From Methanolobus sediminis (lineage in GTDB: Archaea > Halobacteriota > Methanosarcinia > Methanosarcinales > Methanosarcinaceae), in contig NZ_CP133592.1 in NCBI RefSeq assembly GCF_031312595.1, positions 2,232,001 to 2,296,000 of the forward strand: DNA of 64,000 nucleotides. Reading direction: 5' to 3'. Shown here one piece after another: positions 1-9,231 of the stretch. Numbering within the stretch: position 1 is the first letter of the stretch; the number at the start of each line of letters is the position of its first letter. A model generated the notes under the pieces. The model saw nothing but the letters and a program-made list of their open reading frames with translations. It made no database searches and had not been told where the DNA came from. The translations under genes and the position numbers were made by a program.

Positions 1-135
1 AAGCGCACACACTTAAAATGCAGGCGCTGCGGTAGTGTTTCACTTAACATTCACACAAAACAGTGTACATCATGTGGCTTTGGAAAGAGCTCACGCATGA
101 GAAGCTACAAGTGGCAGGCAAAGTGCAAGTATTGA
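1..135 (+). CDS. rpl37e: 50S ribosomal protein L37e (C-terminal part)
   Basis: The left edge of the window cuts this gene; 44 residues remain, read in frame from base 1 to a TGA at 133-135. The visible part has the four-cysteine zinc ribbon of L37e (CRRCG followed about 15 residues later by CTSCGFG) and the basic tail ending in WQAKCKY. L37e is a small zinc-binding protein of the archaeal and eukaryotic large ribosomal subunit. It lies 23 bp upstream of purF in the same direction and may be co-transcribed with it. The start is outside the window, so full length cannot be judged. Confidence 0.93.
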   Translation, partial: KRTHLKCRRCGSVSLNIHTKQCTSCGFGKSSRMRSYKWQAKCKY

Positions 136-158
136 GTCTTTTTAGACTAGGGATATAA

Positions 159-1574
159 ATGCGCGAAGAATGCGGTGTTGTCGGTATTGTACAGTTCGAT
201 GAAGAACCACATCCAGTCCCCTCCGCGCTTCGTATCTATTATGCTCTATATGCTCTGCAGCATCGTGGTCAGGAGTCCGCAGGAGTAACTGTCCATGATG
301 GCAAGGAGCCTCATACCTTAAAGGGTATGGGTCTTGTGCCTGAGGTTTTCAACAAGGATGAACTTGTTGGTCTTAAAGGCAATGTGGGCATCGGCCACGT
401 TCGCTATTCTACATCCGGTGACTCACGTATAGAGAATTGCCAGCCTTTTATTGTAAAATATAAGAGTGGCAATGTAGCTCTTGCACACAATGGTAATCTT
501 GTCAATAGTCGTGACCTGCGTGACCAGCTTGAGGCAGAAGGTCATGTATTCGTCGCTAGTTCTGACACTGAGGTACTGGCTCATCTTCTGGTAAAGGAAC
601 TTTTGAAGCATGATCCTGTTGATGCTATACGTAATGTTATGAAGCAACTCAACGGGTCGTATTCACTTACCATATTGATAGATGACATGCTCATGGCTGT
701 AAGGGATCCGATGGGATTCAAGCCTTTGTGTTTTGGTACTATTGATTCCGGTTATGTGGTTGCTTCAGAAAGTGTGGCTATTGATACGCTGAACGGTAAG
801 CTTATCAGGGATGTGGAACCCGGAGAGCTTCTTATTTTCCGTGATGGTGAAGTTGAATCACATCGGCTCTTTGAAGAGAAATATTGTGCTCACTGTGTTT
901 TTGAATATGTTTATTTTGCACGTCCTGATTCTATCATAGATGGGCAGCTTGTTTATAAGGTCCGTGAAAGAATAGGTGAAAAGCTTGCTCTTGAGCATCC
1001 TGTGGATGCAGATATGGTGTCTCCTGTTCCGGATTCAGGTATAACCTCCGCTATAGGTTATGCAAAAGGATCTAAGATCGATTATGAAGAAAGTTTGATG
1101 AAAAACCGCTATATTGGTCGAACTTTCATTCTTCCAGGCCAGGCAATGCGTGAAACTGCAGTACGCCTGAAAATGAATACTATCAATCAGAATATCAAAG
1201 GCAAAAAAGTGGTTCTTATTGATGATAGTGTAGTAAGAGGTACCACTTCACGCCGTATCATTGATATGGTGCGCAATGCCGGTGCTACAGAAGTTCACGC
1301 ACGTATAGGTAGTCCTCCGATCATTGCTCCATGTTATCTGGGAATAGACATGGCTTCCAGAGAAGAGCTGATAGCAGCTCACAAGACCATTCAGGGTGTT
1401 GAAGCAGTAATAAATGCTGATTCACTTGGTTATCTCAGTATTGATGGTCTGGTAGAATCTATAGGAATAGATCGGGATAATCTATGTATTGGTTGTCTTA
1501 CAGGTGCTTACCCAGTAGAGATTCCCGGTGAAAAAATGTGTCAAAGAAGGCAGTTAAAGCTGAATGAGTTTTAA
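159..1574 (+). CDS. purF: Amidophosphoribosyltransferase
   Basis: Catalyses the first committed step of purine synthesis: PRPP plus glutamine to phosphoribosylamine. The N-terminus MREECGVVGI places the Ntn-type nucleophile Cys at residue 5, so a four-residue propeptide must be removed to expose it. The glutaminase domain fills about residues 5-235. The phosphoribosyltransferase domain carries the PRPP-binding motif VVLIDDSVVRGTTS near residue 350. The Cys pairs CAHC near residue 247 and CIGC near residue 445 fit the Fe-S-containing PurF type. The length of 471 residues is normal. It follows rpl37e closely and a T-rich stretch follows its stop. Confidence 0.96.
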   Translation: MREECGVVGIVQFDEEPHPVPSALRIYYALYALQHRGQESAGVTVHDGKEPHTLKGMGLVPEVFNKDELVGLKGNVGIGHVRYSTSGDSRIENCQPFIVKYKSGNVALAHNGNLVNSRDLRDQLEAEGHVFVASSDTEVLAHLLVKELLKHDPVDAIRNVMKQLNGSYSLTILIDDMLMAVRDPMGFKPLCFGTIDSGYVVASESVAIDTLNGKLIRDVEPGELLIFRDGEVESHRLFEEKYCAHCVFEYVYFARPDSIIDGQLVYKVRERIGEKLALEHPVDADMVSPVPDSGITSAIGYAKGSKIDYEESLMKNRYIGRTFILPGQAMRETAVRLKMNTINQNIKGKKVVLIDDSVVRGTTSRRIIDMVRNAGATEVHARIGSPPIIAPCYLGIDMASREELIAAHKTIQGVEAVINADSLGYLSIDGLVESIGIDRDNLCIGCLTGAYPVEIPGEKMCQRRQLKLNEF

Positions 1575-1625
1575 CTTTTATTTTTTGTATCTATCATTTT
1601 CATTTGATTATTTTTCTTTTATTTT
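1575..1625 (+). terminator. T-rich terminator after purF
   Basis: The 50 bases after the purF stop contain several runs of T (TTTTATTTTTT, TTTTTCTTTTATTTTTT). This is the usual form of an archaeal intrinsic terminator and needs no hairpin. Confidence 0.5.
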
Positions 1626-2005
1626 TTGATTGAATTTCCGAAAAAATGATACATTTCAAATACCAAACTCCGGAACCATATATTTTTTAATACATTGTAT
1701 AATCGCAGTATTATAATAATATCTCCTGAAATATATACTATTATATAATATCAATACATAACGTAAAAGTGAGTCTGTCTTCTCAGATTCTACAAGGATG
1801 TACCACCCCTTGTAGCGGGATGGGGTTATCTTCTTATACAGTCATAATGGCGTGGTGGTAAATACGGCATTCTGTTCTATTTCGAAAAACGTAACTTCTT
1901 TTAGTTATCTATCTTTAATTCTTATAGTAATCATTGGTGCAAAAACAGAGATTTAAATCCTGGATAAAATCTATACTAAGATTAGATCAAAAACAATATG
2001 AAAAA
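1626..2005. other. Non-coding stretch with an 8-bp hairpin
   Basis: No convincing reading frame lies between purF and tRNA-His. The AT-rich part at 1680-1760 could hold promoters. Bases 1790-1797 (CTACAAGG) and 1808-1815 (CCTTGTAG) form a perfect 8-bp stem with a 10-base loop, and a G/C-rich stretch (GCGGGATGGGG) follows at 1816. The higher GC content and the stem stand out from the surroundings, so a small structured RNA is possible. I recognise no known RNA family. Confidence 0.35.
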
Positions 2006-2080
2006 TGGGGCCGGGATCGAGAATCGAACTCGAATCGTAGCCTCCACAGGGCTACAGGATAACCGCTACCCTACCCCGGC
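2006..2080 (-). tRNA. tRNA-His (GTG)
   Basis: On the minus strand the sequence folds as a cloverleaf. The acceptor GCCGGGG pairs with TCCCGGC, the anticodon loop is CTGTGGA with anticodon GTG, and the T arm is TCGAG-TTCGATT-CTCGA. The discriminator base is C73, as expected for tRNA-His, and CCA is encoded at 2006-2008. It is a single gene in an otherwise non-coding interval. Confidence 0.95.
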
Positions 2081-2200
2081 ATGAGTAGGTGCTTTACTTG
2101 AAAGCACCCTATAGATGTCCGTTTCTTACATAAACCTTTTCCTTTGGAACCATATTAAACAGTGTCCTCAGGCGGGTTTGCTTATATATGAAATCGCTTT

Positions 2201-2980
2201 TTATTTGTTTTTCAGTTTTTCAATTGCAATTTCAGCAGCTTTTTTGCCGGAGAGCATCATTCCACCGAAGACTGGCCCCATTCTAGGTGCGCCTGCAACT
2301 GCATTTGCTGCCATTCCTGCAACAATCAATCCAGGATATACTTCTTTTGTGGTATCCATCAGGGCGCGTTCTCCAATGTCAGCCCACATTGGTTTCTCTC
2401 CCGGAATTCCTGAACCTATCTCTGCACCAGGTATCTTTCTGAGAACAGTATTGCAGATTCCTGCATCATGCCCGGTTCCGTCAATAACAACTTTTGCCTT
2501 AATTGCAAGAGGGTCCACGTGAAGTCTTGCCATGGATACAGGTCCCCAGTTAATGACAAGTCCGCATACTGCGTCGTTTTCACGTATCATTACATCTTCC
2601 ACATCAATTAGGTTGAATATCTCTGCGCCTGCTTCAGTGGCTCCGCAAATAAGTTTGGCGACAGACTCCACAGAGCTTGCAACATAGTATCCTTCTTCAT
2701 ATTCGTGGTAATTAATATCAAAGTCATCAAGGATATGTTTTGCATCTTCCTGGACAACTATACGTGGGAACATCATTCCGCCTCCCCACATGCCTCCGCC
2801 GATTGATAGTTTCTTCTCAAACAGTACTGTTTTAAGACCTGCTTCTGCAAGATATTTAGCAGCTACAAGGTTTGCCGGTCCTCCACCTACAAGTGCCACA
2901 TCAACATCTGTGTAATCAAGAAAAACCTTTGAAAATTCATCAACTATAGCCCTTGTTATGATCAGTTCATCAAGTTCCAT
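2201..2980 (-). CDS. thi4: Thi4-type thiazole synthase (sulfide-dependent ADP-thiazole synthase)
   Basis: The Thi4 family makes the ADP-thiazole precursor of thiamine from NAD and glycine. A Rossmann nucleotide-binding motif VALVGGGPANLVAA lies at residues 28-41, followed by the glycine-rich GGGMWGGGMMFP at 61-72 and the C-terminal MGPVFGGMMLSGKKAAE typical of the family. The residue that is the sacrificial Cys in yeast Thi4 is here His154 (context RLHVDP). That matches the methanogen enzymes that use free sulfide catalytically. The length of 259 residues is normal for the archaeal form. Related archaeal proteins have been called ribose-1,5-bisphosphate isomerases, so the exact activity is an inference. 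Confidence 0.88.
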   Translation of the reverse strand: MELDELIITRAIVDEFSKVFLDYTDVDVALVGGGPANLVAAKYLAEAGLKTVLFEKKLSIGGGMWGGGMMFPRIVVQEDAKHILDDFDINYHEYEEGYYVASSVESVAKLICGATEAGAEIFNLIDVEDVMIRENDAVCGLVINWGPVSMARLHVDPLAIKAKVVIDGTGHDAGICNTVLRKIPGAEIGSGIPGEKPMWADIGERALMDTTKEVYPGLIVAGMAANAVAGAPRMGPVFGGMMLSGKKAAEIAIEKLKNK

Positions 2981-3040
2981 CTTATTTCCTCATGATATTT
3001 AGATATCAAGGGCTTCTGATTGTTATTATCTTCCTTAAAC

Positions 3041-5380
3041 TTAATGCAACATAGGGCGAATCTCAGTTTTTGTATTTTGAATAGTTTCTGCTGCAATGGT
3101 TGCTTCAATGCCTATTATGGATGATGTATCATCACTCAGCGTTCCATGGTACTTCCTGAGTTTTACCCAGAACATGCTACCATTTCCTTCCGGATTATTC
3201 TCAACACCAACTGACCCGCCAAGAAGTTCAGCTATTTTCTTGACAATAGCAAGTCCTAGGCCGGTTCCTTTTACTCCGCTCTTGTTCACTCTCTTAAAAC
3301 GATCAAATATCAGTGGTTTTGCATCATCAGAGATTCCTTCTCCTGAATCTGTCACAGTTACCATCCATGTATAGTTCTGGTCAATAACATCAATGTCGAT
3401 CTCTGTATTTTCAGGGCTGTATTTGATAGCATTGGATATGTAATTGGCAAAAATTTCCTCAACAATAGGGTTGAGCATAGCCGGATAGCTTCCATCTGCA
3501 CGAATATGGAGATTCATGTTCTTATCACACAGCTGTTGTTCGAACTGCTCGATAACATTTCGCAGACTTGGCATAATGTCAATTCCTTCTAATTCAAGTT
3601 CTTCTGTTGCTTCAAGCTTTGCAAACTTAGCAGCCGTTTCTATCATGTCTATAAGTTTGTTAGTACTGCGCTGCACACTATCTATTATCTTTGATTTTTC
3701 AGGGTCATCTTCCATTTCACAGAGCACTTCTGAAAATCCTCTGATGTTTCCTGCAGGATTGAGAAGGTCATGGCGCATAATATCAGTGAACAGGTCTTTG
3801 AGTTCATTGGAGTGTCGGAGTTCTTCCTCTACTTTCTTTCTCTCATTAAGATCCATTGTAGTACCGGTAAACCTGAAAGGTTCCTTATTCTTGTCCCATT
3901 CAGTGACCTTGCCTCTGGCAAGTATCCACTGCCATCTGTCTTTACTGTTCTTCATGCGGAATTCTGCTTCAAAGAACGGTGTTTCACGGTTAATATGGTC
4001 ATGTATAGTATCATTCACAATTTCCAGATCATCGGGATGTATCAGTTTTTTCCAGCTTTCTATGTTCTTTTCGATATTCTTGACATCATATCCGATCATT
4101 TCTGCCCAGCGTTCATTATACATGACCTCATCAGTTCTGAGGTTCCAGTCCCACATTCCAAGATCAGCACCTTCCATGGCAAGTTCCATTACCTGTTTTG
4201 TCTTTGCAAGTCTGCTTTCCATATCCAGACGTGCTGCAATGTCACGCACGACAGCAAGGGCGTAATTATGGTGGTCATGAGTTACAAAAGTGATATTCAT
4301 CTCAGCTGGTATTATTGTTCCATCTTTTTTGGTGAGTGTCTGACCTGGTTGCAGATATCTGTCTCCTGCAAGGTCTCGAAGATCACTTTTCCAGAATGTA
4401 TCTTCAAAAAGTGAACTAAGATCCTTTTCTTCCATGTCTGTAAGCTCTTCTATGGTATATCCAAGCTCTTTGCACGCAGTTTCATTTGCATCAAGAATAC
4501 GGTTCTTTTCTACATCTATAATAAAAATGAAATCATTGGACCTGTCAATAAGGTCTTTAAAAAGTCCTAGATCATTGAGGAATGATTTGTGATTGAGTGC
4601 TGTACTCATGATCTCAGACAAAACTTTCAATGTCTGGATATTATCAGGGTTACAATCGCTTTTACATGATGTGCTTTCGATGCTGATAAATCCGATACAT
4701 TTTGATTTGGACTCTACCGGAACTAGCATCAATGACTGGATTCCATCCGATAAGATGATATTTCTTTCTTTGTCAGCCGCGGTCAGAAGATGTTCTTCTT
4801 TTGAGATGTGTATTATCTGCTTTTGAACAATCTTTTTTTCTATCCATGGAAATTTGGAGTAAGGGTTCGATTCAAAAACACTTTTCTTTTCAGTTTTTCC
4901 CTGGCTTTTCCAGGTATGTGACATGTAAGGTTCACCGTTTTCTTTGAACAAAAAAAGGTAGCAATAATCTGCATCACAGAAAGATGCTGTCTTCTTTAAA
5001 ATTTCATCCAGGGTTCCTTCTATGTTCCCCGGTTTAATGAACATGGAAATCAATGAAGATATCATGTTTTCAATATTTGTGTTACGAGATACAAGATATT
5101 CCAGCCCTTTATGCTTCTCATTCAGCTTTTTATGCATTTCGTCCAGTTCAGTTATTTTCATCTCCAGTTCCATATTCTTCTTCTCTATCTGTTTATTTGC
5201 ATAGATAATTATTATGAATGTGGACATTATCAAAGCTAAGCTGACAATCAGGGAATTCGTGTCTTTTGAAATAAGGAATGGTGCAACTAATACAAGTCCA
5301 AATATGCTGATTATCAGGATCAGAACCGTGTTTACGACACTGGTGATCTTTACATTTTTCAGTGTACGTTCATTTATCAT
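3041..5380 (-). CDS. Membrane sensor histidine kinase (GAF-PAS-PAS)
   Basis: A 779-residue sensor kinase. Two membrane helices (about residues 15-36 and 43-62) are followed by a charged coiled coil (65-105), a GAF-like domain (about 115-265), a PAS domain (275-390) and a second PAS/PAC domain (400-515, containing WDWN and IHPDD). The HisKA helix carries the phospho-accepting His537 in MRHDLLNPAG. The ATPase domain has an N box (NYISNAIKYSPE), a G1 box (DSGEGI) and a G2 box (GTGLGLAIV). No response regulator lies next to it, so its partner is unknown. The stimulus cannot be read from the sequence. Confidence 0.9.
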   Translation of the reverse strand: MINERTLKNVKITSVVNTVLILIISIFGLVLVAPFLISKDTNSLIVSLALIMSTFIIIIYANKQIEKKNMELEMKITELDEMHKKLNEKHKGLEYLVSRNTNIENMISSLISMFIKPGNIEGTLDEILKKTASFCDADYCYLFLFKENGEPYMSHTWKSQGKTEKKSVFESNPYSKFPWIEKKIVQKQIIHISKEEHLLTAADKERNIILSDGIQSLMLVPVESKSKCIGFISIESTSCKSDCNPDNIQTLKVLSEIMSTALNHKSFLNDLGLFKDLIDRSNDFIFIIDVEKNRILDANETACKELGYTIEELTDMEEKDLSSLFEDTFWKSDLRDLAGDRYLQPGQTLTKKDGTIIPAEMNITFVTHDHHNYALAVVRDIAARLDMESRLAKTKQVMELAMEGADLGMWDWNLRTDEVMYNERWAEMIGYDVKNIEKNIESWKKLIHPDDLEIVNDTIHDHINRETPFFEAEFRMKNSKDRWQWILARGKVTEWDKNKEPFRFTGTTMDLNERKKVEEELRHSNELKDLFTDIMRHDLLNPAGNIRGFSEVLCEMEDDPEKSKIIDSVQRSTNKLIDMIETAAKFAKLEATEELELEGIDIMPSLRNVIEQFEQQLCDKNMNLHIRADGSYPAMLNPIVEEIFANYISNAIKYSPENTEIDIDVIDQNYTWMVTVTDSGEGISDDAKPLIFDRFKRVNKSGVKGTGLGLAIVKKIAELLGGSVGVENNPEGNGSMFWVKLRKYHGTLSDDTSSIIGIEATIAAETIQNTKTEIRPMLH

Positions 5381-5534
5381 TATTTTAATATTATAGTATT
5401 AATTACTATATTTAATATTCGTTCTTATATTCATCTCAAAATTTAATAGAGTTGATTTAACCGTGCCTTTTAAATTCAGGATTGCAATATGTAATGGAAT
5501 TCCAATCTGTTAAATGTGATAACTCACTTTTGAA

Positions 5535-5553
5535 CCTTAAAATAGGTTTAAGG
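5535..5553. promoter_or_regulatory. Inverted repeat between the kinase and AAA ATPase genes
   Basis: CCTTAAA (5535-5541) and TTTAAGG (5547-5553) are perfect inverted repeats separated by five bases. They lie about 50 bp upstream of the AAA ATPase start, in the space between two divergent genes. The position fits an operator or a transcription-factor site. There is no direct evidence of function. Confidence 0.3.
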
Positions 5554-5603
5554 GTTAGCTTTAATAGCTTTCTCAAATCAATTAGTATTAGAAAATAAAA
5601 GAG

Positions 5604-6731
5604 ATGATACATATAGTAAGGACTGCTCAGAAAACCACTACCAAATCCAGCAGAGAATCAAATTCAGAACCTGGTGAAAGTACGGCTGATTTTCTCATCC
5701 TGGAGCCTGCCGGTTATCCGATGACCAGTGTGCTCGATGAATATCCTGAAATCACAGACTCAGGAGTTTTTGAACATTATGCACGAGAGCAGTGGAAAGG
5801 TTACACGGCGCACAAAGGTGATTATCTCTTTGACCGCAGGATGTTTCCTGATTTTGCATACAAAGTAACTGATGTCGAACCACCTGGCTCTGTCATAGGT
5901 CAGAATACGCATATAATTGTGAATGAAACTGTGATTAGCAGCACTCCTGCTGTTGAGTTCAGAAGTGATGTTACTTTTGATGATGTAATTGGACAGCAGA
6001 GTGCACGCAAGAAATGCAAATTAATTGAACGTTTTCTGGAAGCGCCCGAGAAGTTTGGTAAATGGGCACCAAGAAATGTACTTTTTTACGGTCCTTCTGG
6101 TACCGGAAAGACTATGCTTGCAAAGGCACTTGCAAATAAAGCTCATGTTCCTATTCTTCCTGTAAAGGCAACGGAACTTATCGGTGAATTTGTAGGTGAA
6201 GGTGCCAGGCAGATCCACCAGTTGTATGATCGTGCTCAGGAAATGGCTCCATGTATCATTTTCATAGACGAGCTTGATGCCATTGCACTTGATCGCAGAC
6301 ATCAGGAACTGCGTGGCGATGTTGCAGAGATAGTGAATGCTCTCTTGACCGAGATGGACGGTATCGTTGAGCGCGAAGGTGTTTGTACCATAGGTGCTAC
6401 CAACCGCACAGATACTATTGATCCTGCTGTGCGAAGCAGATTTGAGGAAGAGATCGAGTTTACATTGCCGGATGAGAAGGAACGTCTTTCGATTCTGGAA
6501 TCCAATGTCAAGACATTTCCTTTGCCTGTGAAGGATCTTGATCTTTCTGCAATTGCAAAGATGACAGAAGGACTTTCCGGAAGGGATCTTGTAAGTAAGG
6601 TGTTGAAGACGGCTCTTCACAATGTTATAATCGATGATCGGGACTACGTAACTCAGGATGACCTGTATGCTTCTGTGAAAAAGCTCAAAAATCTTCCAAC
6701 GCCACCAAACGCTGACAGGATGTATATCTGA
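5604..6731 (+). CDS. AAA-family ATPase
   Basis: A 375-residue protein with an unrecognised N-terminal domain (about 1-120) and one AAA module. Walker A is GPSGTGKT at residues 163-170, Walker B is IIFIDELDA near 218-226, and an arginine-finger region reads GATNRTDTIDPAVRSRFEEEIEF. The AAA module resembles the second modules of Cdc48 and PAN, so a substrate-remodelling role is likely, but the N-domain shows no PAN coiled coil. The small downstream gene at 6791 may be in the same transcript. Substrate unknown. Confidence 0.88.
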   Translation: MIHIVRTAQKTTTKSSRESNSEPGESTADFLILEPAGYPMTSVLDEYPEITDSGVFEHYAREQWKGYTAHKGDYLFDRRMFPDFAYKVTDVEPPGSVIGQNTHIIVNETVISSTPAVEFRSDVTFDDVIGQQSARKKCKLIERFLEAPEKFGKWAPRNVLFYGPSGTGKTMLAKALANKAHVPILPVKATELIGEFVGEGARQIHQLYDRAQEMAPCIIFIDELDAIALDRRHQELRGDVAEIVNALLTEMDGIVEREGVCTIGATNRTDTIDPAVRSRFEEEIEFTLPDEKERLSILESNVKTFPLPVKDLDLSAIAKMTEGLSGRDLVSKVLKTALHNVIIDDRDYVTQDDLYASVKKLKNLPTPPNADRMYI

Positions 6732-6790
6732 TACGAAGATGGCTGTTCCTAGGATTATCTTTTTAAAACCTGAAAATATATCGGAGAGCT

Positions 6791-7063
6791 ATGTCTGAGG
6801 TAAATGAATCTGATCGCTTTGAATGTGTCATAGTCAATGTGATTGACACACTTATGTGGAAAGGAGTCACTGTTGAAGAAGTAGAGTCTGGCGGTCGTGT
6901 GTATTTCGGTAAGGTCAAACCTGAAGGGTTTGATTATATGCCCGGCGATATTCTATATATAGGTGTCAAACGCCTTCCATATGATCTCGAAGATATGGAA
7001 ATATCAATGGAAGTCTCACTTTACGATTCCAAGGATAAGAGACTCGACTGGACCTTCCTTTAA
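6791..7063 (+). CDS. Small conserved-type hypothetical protein
   Basis: A 90-residue acidic soluble protein. A good ribosome-binding site (GGAG at 6783-6786) is spaced correctly before the ATG. It starts 59 bp after the AAA ATPase gene in the same direction. The pattern of alternating hydrophobic residues suggests a beta-rich fold, but I recognise no domain. No cysteines of a zinc site and no membrane segment are seen. Confidence 0.7.
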   Translation: MSEVNESDRFECVIVNVIDTLMWKGVTVEEVESGGRVYFGKVKPEGFDYMPGDILYIGVKRLPYDLEDMEISMEVSLYDSKDKRLDWTFL

Positions 7064-7111
7064 AACAGATCAAGTTCTCACTTTTTAATCTTTGTTTTAT
7101 GTGTATCGTGT

Positions 7112-8032
7112 TTAGGCCTTGTCCCGATAGGGTACGTCAAGTTCCATAAGGTCCTCGGCGACGATCACATTCTCAAATATCTTTTTAGCTTCTTCAAGCA
7201 ACTGTGCAGGATTATCAGAATACCTGGAACTTATGTGTGTAAGTACAAGTTTCAGGACATTAGCTTCTTCTGCAAGGGCTGCTGCTTCTTCTGAAGTTGA
7301 ATGCATGGACTCAATGGCCCATTCCTGCTGGTCACTGGCAAGTGTTGAGTCATGAATTAGAAGATCTGCGTCCTTACTGGCTTCAAGTATTGCTTTGCAG
7401 GGACGTGTATCGCCTGTATAGACAATTTTTCTTCCGGGCCGCATTTCTCCCACTACATCTTCAGAGTGTATGATCTTTCCATCAATTTCCACGGATTCTC
7501 CTTTGTGGAGTTTTGAAAAAAGAGGCCCGGGTGGAACTCCAAGTTCAATGGCTTTCTGACGGTCGAATTTGCCGGGACGCATATTCTCAACCAGTGCATA
7601 TCCAAGGCTTGGAATACTGTGTTCGGTTTTGAGTGCTACGATGGAGTATTCATCTCTTTTAACTACATCTCCCGGTGACAGGTCAATGGCATCTATCTCG
7701 AATTTCAGTTTGTAGTATCCAAGGGAGCTGAGTATCCTTGCAAATTCATGAATCCAGTGAGGGCCGTATATTTTAAGCGGTTCTGTTCTTCCGTGAAAGG
7801 ACATTGTCTGTATGAGGCCGGGAATTCCAAGCATGTGGTCGGCATGAAAATGAGTTATGAATATGGATGATAGTGCTTTCATCCCCGTTTTGGCCCGCAT
7901 CATCTGTTGTTGTGCCCCTTCTCCGCAATCAAAAAGCATAAGCTCGCCTTCACGATTGATCATGATGGCCGATGGATTGCGTTCCGGGGTTGGAAGGGAC
8001 CCTCCTGTTCCTAGAAATGTTACGCGAAGCAT
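7112..8032 (-). CDS. rnz: Ribonuclease Z
   Basis: Removes the 3' trailer of precursor tRNAs. It is a metallo-beta-lactamase-fold protein of 306 residues, the short RNase Z form. The metal-binding motif HFHADHMLGIPG lies at about residues 61-72. Further ligands are present in YTGDTRP and in LVLTHISSRYS near the C-terminus, and the N-terminal GTGGSLPTPERNPS is typical of the family. It ends 49 bp from the 3' end of the convergent small hypothetical gene. Many tRNA genes here encode CCA, but the archaeal enzyme is still required. Confidence 0.95.
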   Translation of the reverse strand: MLRVTFLGTGGSLPTPERNPSAIMINREGELMLFDCGEGAQQQMMRAKTGMKALSSIFITHFHADHMLGIPGLIQTMSFHGRTEPLKIYGPHWIHEFARILSSLGYYKLKFEIDAIDLSPGDVVKRDEYSIVALKTEHSIPSLGYALVENMRPGKFDRQKAIELGVPPGPLFSKLHKGESVEIDGKIIHSEDVVGEMRPGRKIVYTGDTRPCKAILEASKDADLLIHDSTLASDQQEWAIESMHSTSEEAAALAEEANVLKLVLTHISSRYSDNPAQLLEEAKKIFENVIVAEDLMELDVPYRDKA

Positions 8033-8267
8033 ACATTGATATAAGCGCTGGACTTATTTATGAATTGTCTATGAAAGACAATGGGAAAGATGATTCGCCT
8101 TTCCACTTTTGCTGTTCCTGTAGCAAGGAAGTACATGTACTTCATCACTCGTAAAGTTCATATAGCATCTTATTATTAAAGGAACGTCCATAAATCATAC
8201 CAGATTTAATCCGAGTTACAAGGTTAATTCAATTCATACTTATATAACAATCATAAGAGGATATATC

Positions 8268-8642
8268 ATGAAATGGCAAGGTAGATCTAGAAGAACCTAC
8301 ACAGGTGCTAAAGTCAAATCCGCTCGCAGCAAAAGAAAGTTCGAGCTTGGTCGCGAATCTGCTGACACTCACATCAATGAAGTAAAGAGAAAGAATGTTT
8401 CCACAAGAGGCGGAAACAGAAAGGTAAGGCTTCTCCAGTGCAACGTTGCAAACGTAACAGATGCACAGGGTAAGACCCAGAAGACTACCATCGAAACCGT
8501 TACCGGTAATACTGCAAACGAGCACTACGTCAGGCGTAACATCCTTACAAAGGGCTCAGTTATCAAGACCCCTCTTGGTAGTGCAAAGATCACAAGCCGT
8601 CCAGGTCAGGATGGTGTTGTGAACGCGGTATTGCTCGAGTAA
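8268..8642 (+). CDS. rps8e: 30S ribosomal protein S8e
   Basis: A small-subunit ribosomal protein of archaea and eukaryotes, 124 residues, the usual archaeal length. The family signature near the N-terminus ([13 protein letters not shown]) and the [10 protein letters not shown] block are clear. A ribosome-binding-type GAGG lies at 8258-8261 before the ATG. A TATA-like ACTTATATAAC lies about 35 bp upstream, so the gene has its own promoter. A T-rich stretch follows the stop. Confidence 0.97.
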   Translation: MKWQGRSRRTYTGAKVKSARSKRKFELGRESADTHINEVKRKNVSTRGGNRKVRLLQCNVANVTDAQGKTQKTTIETVTGNTANEHYVRRNILTKGSVIKTPLGSAKITSRPGQDGVVNAVLLE

Positions 8643-8672
8643 TCGGGCATTCTTTTTTCTTTTTAATTTGAT
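8643..8672 (+). terminator. T-rich terminator after rps8e
   Basis: The bases after the rps8e stop read TTCTTTTTTCTTTTTAATTTG. This archaeal-type T tract lies between rps8e and the Lrp-family gene. Confidence 0.45.
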
Positions 8673-8700
8673 TGTCTGGTTTTATGGGGTTGCTAAATAA

Positions 8701-9195
8701 ATGATGGATAATAAAACACGTCATGTTCTGGAATGTCTTGAAGAGGATGCAAAAATAAGTCATGAAGAAATTGCGACCCTTGCAGGACTTACTATAGATG
8801 AAGTTGATAATATAGTAAAAGAGCTTGAAGAAAGCGGAGTTATCCGCAAATATAAGACTGTCATTGACTGGGATCTTGCAGGCGATGAGAATGTTTATGC
8901 AATAATCGAGCTTGAGGTCAGTCTTGAAAGATCAATAGGTTACCTGCCTCTTGTTGAGCGTTTGTACAGGTTCCCTGAAGTCCGTTCTGTGAGACTTCTT
9001 TCCGGACAATACGATCTTTCACTTACAGTATCTGGCAAGACAATGAAGGAAGTTGCTTTTTTCGTTGCCGAGAAGATCTCTACTCTTGAACAGGTACAGC
9101 ATACAACAACTCACTTTGTCCTGAAAACCTATAAAGAGGATGGTGTTATCCTCCACGAGCAGGATCATGTTTCACGTTTACCGGTGACTCCATAA
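8701..9195 (+). CDS. Lrp/AsnC-family transcriptional regulator
   Basis: A 164-residue regulator. The N-terminal winged helix-turn-helix (about residues 1-60, HEEIATLAGLTIDEVDNIVKE) is followed by a RAM ligand-binding domain (about 65-145). The gene ends 36 bp before an aminotransferase gene in the same direction. This pairing is common for Lrp-like proteins that sense an amino acid and control its metabolism. The effector is not visible from sequence. Either of two adjacent ATG codons may be the start. Confidence 0.9.
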   Translation: MMDNKTRHVLECLEEDAKISHEEIATLAGLTIDEVDNIVKELEESGVIRKYKTVIDWDLAGDENVYAIIELEVSLERSIGYLPLVERLYRFPEVRSVRLLSGQYDLSLTVSGKTMKEVAFFVAEKISTLEQVQHTTTHFVLKTYKEDGVILHEQDHVSRLPVTP

Positions 9196-9231
9196 TTAAT
9201 AGCTGGGTCACATTTACAGGATGTATAATAT

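Noticed and set aside
3096-4414. Long plus-strand frames inside the histidine kinase gene
   Set aside because: They are shadows of the kinase gene and have no domain or ribosome-binding site.
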